Shown: piece after piece, positions 32,113 through 40,042 of the stretch
Position numbering within the stretch: the first letter of the stretch is position 1
Layout of the letters: the number at the start of each line of letters is the position of its first letter
From: CAVVZJ01 sp963752755
GTDB taxonomy: Bacteria; Planctomycetota; Planctomycetia; Isosphaerales; Isosphaeraceae
Direction: 5' to 3'
Length of the DNA: 64,000 nt
Assembly (NCBI GenBank): GCA_963752755.1
Contig: CAVVZJ010000001.1
Coordinates: 682,001-746,000, forward strand
Notes under the pieces: model-generated
Told to the model about the DNA's origin: nothing
Seen by the model: the letters and a program-made list of their open reading frames with translations, nothing else
Databases searched by the model: none
Program-made: the position numbers and the translations under genes

Positions 32113-32412
32113 TCACGCGTCCTTCTTCACGCCGACGCCGCCCTGCTGGCCGGGGCGTGCATCCTGGCCAGGGTTGTAGTTGTCCTTCATCCGCTGCATG
32201 GCCTGCTGCTTGACGTCGGCGTCGTCGAGCTTGCCATTGACCCAGCCGCGGAATCCGATGACCCTCCGCTCGCCGTCGTAGGCGACCAGGCGCACGGTCA
32301 TCGACTGGCCCGGCTCGAAGCGGACCGAGTTGCCCGCCGGCTGGTCGAGGCGGAAGCCGTAGGCCTTCTCGCGGTCGAACTTCAAGGCGGGGTTGACCTC
32401 GAAGAAGTGGTG
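32113..32412 (-). CDS. ureB: Urease subunit beta, C-terminal fragment fused to foreign 5' sequence
   Basis: From 32,412 the frame reads HHFFEVNPALKFDREKAYGFRLDQPAGNSVRFEPGQSMTVRLVAYDGERRVIGFRGWVNGKLDD, unmistakable UreB from its middle to its end, with a Gln/Gly/Lys-rich tail. The first ~40 residues of UreB (the part ending S-H-x-H) are missing, and so is the whole gamma subunit gene ureA that should precede it. Upstream sequence instead encodes the start of a porin-like protein in another frame. An internal ATG at 32,385 could start a shortened protein. Without the N-terminal half and UreA, an active (alpha-beta-gamma)3 urease could not form, so either the assembly is wrong or the cluster has suffered a deletion. 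Confidence 0.75.
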   Translation of the reverse strand, partial: HHFFEVNPALKFDREKAYGFRLDQPAGNSVRFEPGQSMTVRLVAYDGERRVIGFRGWVNGKLDDADVKQQAMQRMKDNYNPGQDARPGQQGGVGVKKDA

Positions 32413-32417
32413 TTGAT

Positions 32418-32747
32418 GCCGTTGGCCGGCTGGCTGGGGTTGCCGGTGAAGCTGTTCTCGATCCAGCCATATAGCTTGATCGGCGCGTCTTCCAGCCCGA
32501 GAGCCCGAACGAGCGGCGTGGCGGTCGGCGGCTGCGACGGCGTGACGCCGGGCGGGATGCCGGTGAAGAGGAAGGTCTCGTAGTCCGCCTCCAACGACGA
32601 GGTCTCGGCCTCACGGATGGCCTGGGCACGGTCGGAGGCGAGATCCGCGGCACCCGAGCGGCTTTGCCCGGACGCCGAATGAACGCCGATGCCCAGGGTC
32701 AGGACCAGCAGAACGGCCGCGAGGGCGTTCCGAGGGCCGACCCTCAT
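32418..32747 (-). pseudogene. N-terminal fragment of a porin-like (BBP2-type) outer-membrane protein
   Basis: It starts MRVGPRNALAAVLLVLTLGIGVHSASG, a clean signal peptide, with GGAAGG about eight bases upstream of the ATG. The mature part (SDRAQAIREAETSSLEADYETFLFTGIPPG, then LVRALGLEDAPIKLYGWIENSFTGN...PANGIN) resembles the N-terminus of planctomycete beta-barrel proteins of BBP2/porin type, where I/L-x-I/L-Y-G-W-I-x-N-S-F-T-x-N begins the barrel. After PANGIN the coding sequence stops abruptly and urease beta begins in a different frame; a stop follows at 32,382. The remaining ~400 residues of the barrel are absent. Family assignment is from memory of the pattern and is moderately sure. 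Confidence 0.6.
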
Positions 32748-33838
32748 GGAGAAATCCTTCCCGAGGACCGTCGAAACTCCGAACGACTTTCCACGCAACC
32801 ACTCGATCCGTCCGGTTGAAGCACAACGAGTTGTTTGCGTGCGGACTCCGTTATATTTGTTGACCTGGTGGGCCGTCGTGTTCTTCGTGCAAGCGGAGTC
32901 GCCGGCTCGGATTGGTTCCTGAAAACGGTCGTTGATTTCTTCGTGGAGGAAACCCACCCACGTTGACCGGCCACCGGAAACGTCATCGGAAGAACCTCGT
33001 TCCGCTCGACCGCCTCAGTTTCCGGGGGATTCGGACCTCTTGGCCTGGACTCTCTCAGAACTTCTGCCCGGCATGTTCCGAGTGAGGAGGTTGGCCCGCC
33101 ACGAGATCCCTGGCAAACCTGTTAACCCAACTTCCGCAGTCCAGTACCCTCGACGCTCAAAAAACCACTGGATTTCCGAAGTGTCGACCGAGAAGTTGGC
33201 ACGACACCGGCCCTGGTTGGCGCTCCAGGCTCGAGCGGATGCAAACTGCTATAATTTCATGGGTTGGGGCAAATGGGACCTTTTGAGCTGCGGAAATCGG
33301 CATAAGCCTCATCAGACTCATTATCGACACACTGCGGCATGCGGTCTGAGCCGAAACTGACGTTCTACCGGCTGGAAGCCGGTAGGTTCGCCAGTCGGCT
33401 GAAAGCCCGACCAGAGAGGCAGAAGACCAGCGTCGATCGCGGTCCCAGGTAGCTTGGGCGACGGCCACTCCGATGCAATCTCCTTCACCGCTCCGACCAG
33501 CACCTCTCCCCCGACCCCCGCTGGGCCCTCATCGGCTGCTAGAACGCCTCCCGCAACGACTCCTACAAACCCACCCGCCACCCCTCCTGCCCCCCCCTCT
33601 CCGTCTGCCCCGACTCCCTCCTCAAGGACCGCGGCCGCCGCCAGCTCGCCGCCCACACCCGCAACCCGTAGCGATGCGGCAGTTACGTTCAAGGAAGGCC
33701 GGCGGTGGTCGTGTCTGCCACGCGGCCCCCTCCTGGTTCGTGTGGCCGGAGCCAGGTCGTCGCGCCAGCGACGCCGAACCCCGGAACGTGTCCCCAAGGG
33801 CCGGTAGGCCTCAATGCCTCGACCCTGAAGACGACCTC
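32748..33838. other. Long intergenic region with repeats and possible decayed coding sequence
   Basis: About 1.1 kb without a convincing gene. 32,748-33,360 is of lower GC than the surroundings and contains promoter-like T/A patches (for example TATAAT near 33,250, without a matching -35). Two small hairpins occupy 33,366-33,411. From 33,470 to 33,680 a plus-strand frame reads DPRWALIGC, then an in-frame stop, then CPDSLLKDRGRRQLAAHTRNP. This could be a decayed gene end, but I cannot name it. Confidence 0.4.
33366..33411. repeat. Pair of REP-like hairpins
   Basis: TACCGGCTGGAAGCCGGTA (33,366-33,384) forms an 8-bp stem with a three-base loop. GTCGGCTGAAAGCCCGAC (33,394-33,411) is a second, related stem with one bulge. 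Both share the core GGCTG(G/A)AAGCC, the look of short dispersed palindromic elements. Confidence 0.55.
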
Positions 33839-34144
33839 TCAACCCTCCGGCACCTTCCCCTCCACCAGCTCATACCCCCGTTCCGTCCGCTCGCTTGCTT
33901 TTTTCCGGAACTCCGCGACCACCTCCGCCTCGTCCGCGAAGTCCCAGTTGGCCATGCCGTACGGCTGTTCGAACCACCGCGTTCCCGCCACCGGCGCCAC
34001 GGTCCCCGACTTGTCGTAGCTGGCGTGCAGGTGCCAGGGGTGCCCGCGTTCGGTCTTGGGCGCCGTGTGGCTGATCCAGAGCCGATACCAGCTTCCGTCC
34101 GGATGCCGGAAGAAGGCGAACGCCGGTGCCGTTGCGGGTTCCAT
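33839..34144 (-). CDS. Small WGR-like domain protein
   Basis: 101 residues, start fixed by GGAGGG eight bases upstream. It reads MEPATAPAFAFFRHPDGSWYRLWISHTAP, then HPWHLHASYDKSGTVAPVAGTRWFEQPYG and ANWDFADEAEVVAEFRKKASERTERGYELVEG. The last segment fits the end of WGR domains (aromatic-x-x-x-x-EA-x-x-x-F-x-K-x-x-x-x-K/R-x-x-x-GY), which bind nucleic acids in other proteins; the WGR triplet itself is not present. No signal peptide. It diverges from the gene at 34,394. Function is not established; the family link is tentative. Confidence 0.5.
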   Translation of the reverse strand: MEPATAPAFAFFRHPDGSWYRLWISHTAPKTERGHPWHLHASYDKSGTVAPVAGTRWFEQPYGMANWDFADEAEVVAEFRKKASERTERGYELVEGKVPEG

Positions 34145-34393
34145 CGGTCGGACCCTCCCTCGTCTGCACTCGCCTCGGTGATGACCACACCAATCTTCTC
34201 GACTTTCCCCCCCGCCGACACCCTCGTCAAGGTGCCGGCCATCGGATGACCAACCGAATAATCTCAAGAAAGCACGATATTTTTCCGCCCCCACTTCGAT
34301 ACTGTCTTTATCCCGCGCGCGATGTTCCGCCGCGCCACTGGTCTCCGACCCCCGCATCCACCGACGCACCCCGACGACCGGAGGGCTCCCACG

Positions 34394-35673
34394 ATGCCGC
34401 CCCTGCCCCCGCAGACGACCCCGAACACCAACCCGACCCCCGCCCCGATCCCCCCGCGACGCCGCGGCGGCGGCCCGAAGTCGCCCGAGGGCAAGTCCAA
34501 AAGCCGGGCCAACGCCGTCAAGCACGGCCTGCGTTGCCAGGTCGTCGAGCCGCCCGACGACCGCGAGGCGATCGCCGAGCGCGTCGCCGCCTGGCAACGC
34601 TCCTTCGAGCCCCGCCACGAGGCCGAGGCCTGGCTGATCGCCCACGCCGCCACCCAGTCGTTCCGCGTCGATCGCTGCCACGATCGCGAGCTGATCGCTC
34701 TCGAAGAGAATACCGCCGCCGCCGAACGGGACTTCTTCCGCCGCCGCCGCGCCTGGGCCCGTCGCACCGGCCACAAGCTTAATTTCCGACCCGTCCAGGC
34801 CTACACCCGCCTCACCTCCTCCGCCTTCGGCTGCGACTGGCTCATCGCCCGTTTCGACGACCTCGCCGCCGACCTCGAAATCCCCGGCGGCTACTGGTCC
34901 CGCGACGAGTTCCTCCGCGCCCTCACCCTCCTCGGCTTCGACCCCCAGCGCATCCCCCCGGGCCACCCCCTCGTCGCTCAGCTCTACCGCCACCACCTCG
35001 CCGCCGACCGCGCCCCCGACCCCGCCCAGGTCGATGCCTTCCTCCACCTCGACACCGCGGCCCTCGAACCCGACGCCCGCGCCGCCGCCCAGCGCCGCGC
35101 CCTCGGCGACCGTGACCCCGCCCGCCGCGCCCTCCTCGACTTCGTCCGCACCGAGCAACAGCGCCTCCGCGACCTCCGCGCCGTCCTCTGGTCCGACCAC
35201 GACGCCCCCGCCCTCGAAGCCGCCTGCGCCCGCGCCGCACCTTCGACGCCACCCCCGAGGCTGCCCTCGCCCGCCGCTACGAGGCGTCCCACGCCCTCGA
35301 ACTCCACCGCACCCTCAACACCCTCTTCCGCTCCCGCCGCGAGGCCCGCCACGACGCCCCCGCCCCCGAGTCCACCCCCTGGCTCGACCCCATCCCGCCA
35401 CTCCCCGACGTCCCCGAGCCGAACGAACTCGAAACCGCCCTGTTTGACGACGAAACTCCTTGCGTAAGCGAGATTTCCGATCCCGCTCCCGAAGCCCCCG
35501 GCGCGTCCCCCGACCATCCCGACGCCGTCCCGCCCCCGTCCCCCTCGCGGCCCGACGCCGTCCCTCCCCATCCCTCGACGCCCCCGGCGCCTCCCCGCTT
35601 CGCGTCCTCCCGCCCCCAGCCGCCATCCACTCTCCTTCTCCACTCCCGACCGACGCCTCCCGATGGGGTTTGA
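34394..35673 (+). CDS. Planctomycete hypothetical with KSPEGKxxSRANAVKHGL motif (one frameshift)
   Basis: The start follows GGAGGG with eight bases spacing. After a Pro-rich leader comes RRRGGGPKSPEGKSKSRANAVKHGLRCQVV, a basic motif shared by a large group of uncharacterised, often multicopy bacterial proteins. An alpha-helical region follows (EAEAWLIAHAATQSFRVDRCHDRELIALEENTAAAERDFFRRRRAW and WLIARFDDLAADLEIPGGYWSRDEFLRALTLLGFDPQRIPPGHPLVAQLYRHHLA). Near 35,235 the frame changes; it continues FDATPEAALARRYEASHALELHRTLNTLFRSRREARHD and ends in a Pro/Ser-rich tail at the TGA at 35,671. No membrane segment is present. The basic motif suggests nucleic-acid contact, but the role is unknown. Such genes are often found near repeats, as here. 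Confidence 0.65.
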
Positions 35674-35695
35674 CCACCGTTCCCACCCTGTTACC

Positions 35696-35818
35696 GTAGG
35701 GTGCGTCGCGTCTTCGACGACGCACCTCCGCGTGCCCACGCACCCCCGCGTGCCCACGCATCCTCACGCTGGGAGCCGTCTCCGGAGGGTGCGTCGTCGA
35801 AGACGCGACGCACCCTAC
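35696..35818. repeat. MITE-like element with 31-bp terminal inverted repeats
   Basis: The left arm 35,696-35,726 and the right arm 35,788-35,818 are exact reverse complements over 31 bases; each contains GGGTGCGTCG and TCTTCGACGA-type sequence. The ~60-base centre holds two near-copies of GCGTGCCCACGCA. The element is non-coding and lies just upstream of the aminotransferase gene. It has the size and form of a miniature inverted-repeat element or a very long hairpin. Confidence 0.8.
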
Positions 35819-35871
35819 TGACTGACTTTCGACCCTCGGCCGTACCCCCCATCCCCCGAAGGACTCCCACC

Positions 35872-37062
35872 GTGCCCGACACCACCCCCGCCCCACTGAA
35901 TCCCTCCCGTCGCGTCCTGCTCGGTCCCGGCCCGAGCGAGGTCCATCCCCGCGTCCTCGCCGCGCTCGGATTGCCCTTGCTCGGCCACCTCGACCCCGAG
36001 TTCGTCGCCTTGATGGACGAGACCCAGGACCTCCTCCGCCGCGTCTTCCAGACGAAGAACCGCCTCACCCTCGCCGTTTCCGGCACCGGCTCCGCCGGCA
36101 TGGAAGCCGTCGTCGTCAACCTCATCGAGCCGGGCGACAAGGCCCTCATCTGCGTCAACGGCGTCTTCGGCGGCCGGATGGTCGATGTCGCCCGCCGCGC
36201 CGGCGCCGACGTCACCGCCATCGAACGCCCCTACGGCGAGGCCTTCACCCCCCAGGAAGTCGCCGACGCCGTCGCCAAGGGGAAACCCAAGTTCGTCGGC
36301 ATCGTCCACGCCGAGACCTCCACCGGCGTCCTCCAGCCCGTCGAGGAGATCGCGAAGATCGCCCACGACGCCGGCGCCTTGATCGCCGTGGACACCGTGA
36401 CCAGCCTCGGCGGCGTGCCCGTGGAGGTCGATGCCTGGCAGCTCGACGCCGTCTATTCCGGCACCCAGAAATGTCTGAGCTGCCCCCCCGGCCTCGCCCC
36501 CGCCACCTTCTCCGAACGCGCCGTCGCCGCTATCCAGGCCCGCAAGACGCCCGTCCAGAGCTGGTATCTCGACCTCACCATGATCATGCGCTACTGGGGC
36601 GAAGACCGCTTCTACCACCACACCGCCCCGATCAGCATGAACTACGCCCTCCGCGAAGCCCTCGCCCTCGTCCTCGAGGAAGGACTCCCCGCCCGCTTCG
36701 CCCGCCACCGCCTCAATCACCAGGCCCTCAAGGCCGGTCTCCAGGCCCTCGGCCTCTCCTACGTCCCCGCCGAAGGCTTCCAGCTTCCCCAGCTCAACTG
36801 CGTCCGCATCCCCGACGGCATCGACGACGCCGCCGTCCGCAAGCGGCTTCTCTCCGGCTGGGGCATCGAGATCGGCGGCGGCCTCGGCTCCCTCAAAGGC
36901 AAGGCCTGGCGGATCGGCCTGATGGGTCACGGCTCCCGCCGCGAGTACGTCACCCTCTTCCTCGCCGCCCTCGCCACCTGCCTCCGCGACCTCGGCCACT
37001 CCGCCGACCCCGCCGCCGCCCTCGCCGCCGCGGCCCAGGTTTACAACGAGGCGAAGTCCTGA
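35872..37062 (+). CDS. Class V aminotransferase, alanine-glyoxylate type
   Basis: I choose the GTG at 35,872, with GAAGGA eight bases upstream; an open frame extends back into the repeat element but encodes nothing conserved. The 396-residue protein has the fold-type I PLP pattern: LLGPGPSEVHPRVLAAL at the N-terminus, SGTGSAGMEAVVVNL, ETSTGVLQPVEEI, AVDTVTSLGGVPVEVD and the Schiff-base lysine K200 in SGTQKCLSCPPGL. It ends with the domain GGGLGSLKGKAWRIGLMGHGS. These features match alanine-glyoxylate / serine-glyoxylate aminotransferases, which convert glyoxylate to glycine in the cytoplasm. The substrate pair cannot be fixed from sequence alone. A perfect hairpin follows the stop. Confidence 0.93.
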   Translation: MPDTTPAPLNPSRRVLLGPGPSEVHPRVLAALGLPLLGHLDPEFVALMDETQDLLRRVFQTKNRLTLAVSGTGSAGMEAVVVNLIEPGDKALICVNGVFGGRMVDVARRAGADVTAIERPYGEAFTPQEVADAVAKGKPKFVGIVHAETSTGVLQPVEEIAKIAHDAGALIAVDTVTSLGGVPVEVDAWQLDAVYSGTQKCLSCPPGLAPATFSERAVAAIQARKTPVQSWYLDLTMIMRYWGEDRFYHHTAPISMNYALREALALVLEEGLPARFARHRLNHQALKAGLQALGLSYVPAEGFQLPQLNCVRIPDGIDDAAVRKRLLSGWGIEIGGGLGSLKGKAWRIGLMGHGSRREYVTLFLAALATCLRDLGHSADPAAALAAAAQVYNEAKS

Positions 37063-37081
37063 TCCGGTCCGACGGCTTGTC

Positions 37082-37104
37082 GGGTGCGTTCGCTGAACGC
37101 ACCC
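37082..37104 (+). terminator. Perfect 10-bp hairpin after the aminotransferase gene
   Basis: GGGTGCGTTC, loop GCT, GAACGCACCC, followed by a T-rich stretch (TCTTTCT). It lies 20 bases past the stop, as an intrinsic terminator would. The stem shares GGGTGCG with the inverted repeat at 35,696, so it may also be a short relative of that element. Confidence 0.6.
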
Positions 37105-37128
37105 TCTTTCTGCTGGAAGCGACCGAAA

Positions 37129-37728
37129 ATGAACAGACTCACCTTCCTCCTCACCTTTCTCTCGCTCGGAGTCAGCGGTCCCTCCACGTCCGCACAAGAT
37201 CCCGACCGTCCCCCGGCTCGGCCCTTCGGCTGGGACCTGTCTTATGCGTCCTTGTTCGAGAAGAATGGAATCGGTCCCGAACACCCACTCCGCACCTGGT
37301 TGAAAAAGTCGCGGGGCGACAAGGGCCGTGCCGTTCTTGAGAAGGTGCTCGCGGATCGGCAGGATGAGCGGATCGTGTCCGACGTGATGATCGAGGCGGC
37401 GACCACCGATGGACCACATTATGGGTGCTTGTTGTTGACCATCAAGCCGGATTCCGCTTCTACCGTGATGATTGGCCTTCGCGATCCGTTTGATGTTGGC
37501 TTGGAGCGGACCATCGACCTCCGGAAGGAGAAGGGATTCGAAATGTTGCTCCAGGAAGTGCTCTCGTGGAAGCAGTCGAAACCGGAGGGCAGCGATCGAT
37601 TCGACGGCTTCTTGAATCTCTATCATCACGGCAAGTCGCAGCAATTTCTGCTTACTATTGACGATATCGGAGACGACGTAAAGGAAAGCCGGATTCAAGC
37701 TCTCTTCGAGCCGTTTTTCAGGCAGTGA
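37129..37728 (+). CDS. Secreted hypothetical protein
   Basis: 199 residues with a signal peptide (MNRLTFLLTFLSLGVSGPSTSA). The mature part reads RPFGWDLSYASLFEKNGIGPEHPLRTWLKKSRGDKGRAVLEKVLADRQDERIVSDV, then GPHYGCLLLTIKPDSASTVMIGLRDPFDVGLERTIDLRKEKGFEMLLQEVLSW, ending with IDDIGDDVKESRIQALFEPFFRQ. Codon use is less GC-biased than in neighbours (more T/A at third positions), which may indicate a younger or transferred gene. No known domain is recognisable. It lies between two repeat elements. Confidence 0.6.
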   Translation: MNRLTFLLTFLSLGVSGPSTSAQDPDRPPARPFGWDLSYASLFEKNGIGPEHPLRTWLKKSRGDKGRAVLEKVLADRQDERIVSDVMIEAATTDGPHYGCLLLTIKPDSASTVMIGLRDPFDVGLERTIDLRKEKGFEMLLQEVLSWKQSKPEGSDRFDGFLNLYHHGKSQQFLLTIDDIGDDVKESRIQALFEPFFRQ

Positions 37729-37844
37729 CATCGTCGTGCGGGTGGCTCTTGCAAAGTCCTCCGCACCGACCAACCCGCTCTGACGACGCTCTTTGACAAT
37801 CCGGACCCGTTGTACCCCATCTTCGTGGTGGTCGATCGCCTCTC

Positions 37845-37985
37845 AAATTGTGGGCATTCCGGTCTGGTTCCGGTGTGGCTGGGGCGGAGTCTTCGACGCC
37901 CCGGTCCGCCATCCTCCCTCGGGAGACCGGGGCGTCGCGGACTCCGCCCCAGCCACACGGCGGGGATCGGAAATGCCCACAATTT
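37845..37985. repeat. Nested imperfect palindrome (~140 bp), MITE-like
   Basis: Outer arms AAATTGTGGGCATTCCGG (37,845-37,862) and GGAAATGCCCACAATTT (37,969-37,985) are complementary with small gaps. Inner arms begin GTGTGGCTGGGGCGGAGTC (37,873) and end GACTCCGCCCCAGCCACAC-like (37,958), also complementary, around a short centre with CTCCCTCGGGAG. The whole segment can fold as one long hairpin. It is non-coding and sits between convergent genes. Confidence 0.75.
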
Positions 37986-38029
37986 CATGATCGAAGGACC
38001 AGTAGGGTGGGCTCCGCCCACCTCGCTTC

Positions 38030-38617
38030 TCAAACCTTCTCGACCCGCCGCTTCTCCGGCGCCACGAATTCCTTCACCAGGGCACTGATCGCCTTGAACC
38101 CCGGATGGTCCGAGCAACCGACCCACTCGAAAAGCACCGCCTCCGTCGTCGAGATCACCGCCCCGGCCCGCTCCAGCCGCCGCAGGGCGAACTCCCAATC
38201 GACCGTCCCCCGGCTGGCGACGGCGTCGGCCGGCACCTGCACGAGAAAACCCATCTTCATCAGCTCCAGGGCCGTCTGCGCGATGCAAACATGCGTCTCG
38301 ATCCCGGCCAGCGTGACATGCCGGATGCCCCGGCCGTGCAACTGCTCGACCAGCTCCGGCACGTCGCAGCAACTGAACGCCGTCTTCGACGGCCGCTCCG
38401 GCACCAGCTCCGCCAGCTCCGGCACGGTCGGCCCCAGCCCCTTCGGATACTGCTCGGTTGCCCAGACCGGCACCGCCAGGGCCCGCGCCGCCCGGATCAG
38501 ACGCGCCGTGTTCGCGATCATCAAGGGGCCGTACTTCATCCGATCGACCAGCTTCTCCTGCACGTCCACGACGAGCAGGCCGCCCTCGCGGGCCGTCAAT
38601 CGTTCCAGGTGTGCCAT
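38030..38617 (-). CDS. Isochorismatase-family cysteine hydrolase
   Basis: 195 residues with the complete triad: D18 (LLVVDVQEKL), K78 (RPSKTAFSC) and C111 (AGIETHVCIAQTALELM). The family includes nicotinamidases and isochorismatases, cytoplasmic enzymes using the cysteine as nucleophile. The metal-binding D-x-H of nicotinamidases is not evident, so a different substrate is likely (the YcaC-like subgroup shares this form). It is divergent from the octaheme cytochrome gene and has its own promoter in the shared 155-base gap. A relation to that gene is not implied. Confidence 0.9.
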   Translation of the reverse strand: MAHLERLTAREGGLLVVDVQEKLVDRMKYGPLMIANTARLIRAARALAVPVWATEQYPKGLGPTVPELAELVPERPSKTAFSCCDVPELVEQLHGRGIRHVTLAGIETHVCIAQTALELMKMGFLVQVPADAVASRGTVDWEFALRRLERAGAVISTTEAVLFEWVGCSDHPGFKAISALVKEFVAPEKRRVEKV

Positions 38618-38674
38618 GGCGGGGACGTCCTTTCCTCGGTCGTTTCCACCTTGTCCCTCTCAGTTCGATTGGCG

Positions 38675-38704
38675 ATGCTACGGACCCGCTTTGCAGCCTG
38701 TCAA
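38675..38704 (-). promoter_or_regulatory. Sigma70-type promoter for the isochorismatase gene
   Basis: On the minus strand: TTGACA at 38,704-38,699, an 18-base spacer and TAGCAT at 38,680-38,675. The predicted start lies about 50 bases before the ATG at 38,617. The -35 is a perfect match and the -10 is 4 of 6. Confidence 0.5.
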
Positions 38705-38772
38705 GCTCGGCCATCCCCGGCGCGACTCTTGCACGCCAACGCGACGACAAATCCCCAATTCCGGAGGTGGCG

Positions 38773-40038
38773 ATGACTTCGTTTCGCGGTGTGTTCGTCG
38801 CGGTCTTCCTCGGCACGGCCCTGGTGGTCGCCGGTTTCCTGATCCACGAGCGCCGTCCCTCGCATGAAATCGATCAGCCGAGCGCGGCGCTCGTGCGGGC
38901 CTCGGGCAAGTGTGCCGAGTGCCACCGCCGCGAGACGTCCGCCATCGTCCACGAGTTCGAGCTGAGCCGGCACTCCGTCGCCAACGTCAACTGCCTCGAC
39001 TGCCACCAGGTCGCCGCCGGCCAGAAGACGCTCGACCACAACGGCTTCCAGATCGCCACCTCCGTCACCGCGGCCAACTGCAAGCCATGCCACGCCACCG
39101 AGTATGAACAATACCTCCGCAGCCGCCACGCCGCCCCCGCCTGGGCCGCCGTCCGTGGCCCCGACGACTTCACCCCCGAGCAGGTCGCCTTCTCCGAACG
39201 CTTCCACAAAGGAGCCGTCCAGCGCCCCGCCAACGTCCTCGCGAAGCTCGAGGGGCCGGCCGCAATCAACAACGGCTGCGTGCAGTGCCACGACGTCGGC
39301 AAACCCAACCCGGACGGCACCATCGGCACCTGCACTGCAGTGCCACGCCCGCCACTCCGCCTCCGTCGAACTGGCTCGCACCCCGGAGACCTGCGGCCAG
39401 TGCCACATGGGGCCCGACCATTCGCAGATCGAAATTTATCACGAGTCCAAGCATGGCGTCCTCTTCAACGCCCAGAAGGAGCATTTCCACCTCGACGCCC
39501 GACCGTCGAAGCTCACCGACGCGCCGACATGCCCGTCCCCACCTGCGCCACCTGCCACATGAGCGGCCTGGAGAACCAGAAGGTCACCCACGACACCACC
39601 GAACGCCTCTCCTACTGGCTCTTCGCCGAGGTCTCCGACAGGCGGCCGACCTACCAGCAAGGCCAGATCAACATGAAAGAAACCTGTCTGAAGTGCCATA
39701 CCAAACCCCGGATCGAAAAGTTCTACGAGGAAGCCGAGCAGGTCGTGGACTCCACCAACGGCCTCGTCCGCGAAGCCAGCGACCTGATGACCCAGCTCCG
39801 CGAGGAAAACCTCCTCACCCCCGAGCCCTTCGACGAACCGATCGAGTTCCTCTACTTCGACCTCTGGCACTACTTCGGCCGCACCGCCAAACACGGCGCC
39901 TTCATGGGCGGCGCCGACTTCGTCCAGTGGCACGGTTTCTATGAACTCGTGAATAAGCTCGCTGAGATCCGCCGCCTCGCCGGCGAACTCCGCCAGGGCA
40001 AGGGCGAAGCCGCCAGAGCCGCCGCCGGGGGAGGCTGA
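38773..40038 (+). CDS. Octaheme HAO-like cytochrome c (two frameshifts)
   Basis: The start has GGAGG five bases upstream, then a membrane anchor or signal segment (GVFVAVFLGTALVVAGFLI). Heme motifs visible: CAECH (47-51), CLDCH (74-78), CKPCH (103-107), CVQCH (169-173), then in another frame C-T-Q-C-H (near 39,333, if one base is removed) and CGQCHMGPDHSQIEIYHESKHG, and back in the first frame CATCHMSGLENQKVTHDTTER and CLKCH. That makes eight. The tail GRTAKHGAFMGGADFVQWHGFYEL matches hydroxylamine oxidoreductase-type octaheme proteins. These oxidise hydroxylamine or hydrazine, or reduce nitrite; direction and substrate cannot be told here. Frame changes near 39,330 and 39,530 look like sequencing errors. 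A membrane protein gene follows after four bases. Confidence 0.88.
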   Translation: MTSFRGVFVAVFLGTALVVAGFLIHERRPSHEIDQPSAALVRASGKCAECHRRETSAIVHEFELSRHSVANVNCLDCHQVAAGQKTLDHNGFQIATSVTAANCKPCHATEYEQYLRSRHAAPAWAAVRGPDDFTPEQVAFSERFHKGAVQRPANVLAKLEGPAAINNGCVQCHDVGKPNPDGTIGTCTAVPRPPLRLRRTGSHPGDLRPVPHGARPFADRNLSRVQAWRPLQRPEGAFPPRRPTVEAHRRADMPVPTCATCHMSGLENQKVTHDTTERLSYWLFAEVSDRRPTYQQGQINMKETCLKCHTKPRIEKFYEEAEQVVDSTNGLVREASDLMTQLREENLLTPEPFDEPIEFLYFDLWHYFGRTAKHGAFMGGADFVQWHGFYELVNKLAEIRRLAGELRQGKGEAARAAAGGG

Positions 40039-40042
40039 TCCG

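Noticed and set aside
27421..32747. Search for ureE and ureA inside the urease operon
   Set aside because: No His-tailed UreE-like and no UreA-like sequence (family start MxLTPxExDKLL) was found on either strand.
33473..34249. A plus-strand Pro/Leu/Arg-rich open frame
   Set aside because: Low-complexity frame over repeats and over the antisense of the WGR-like gene; no domain visible.
35701..35871. N-terminal extension of the aminotransferase into the inverted repeat
   Set aside because: The extension lies in the palindromic element, and a ribosome site precedes the GTG at 35,872.
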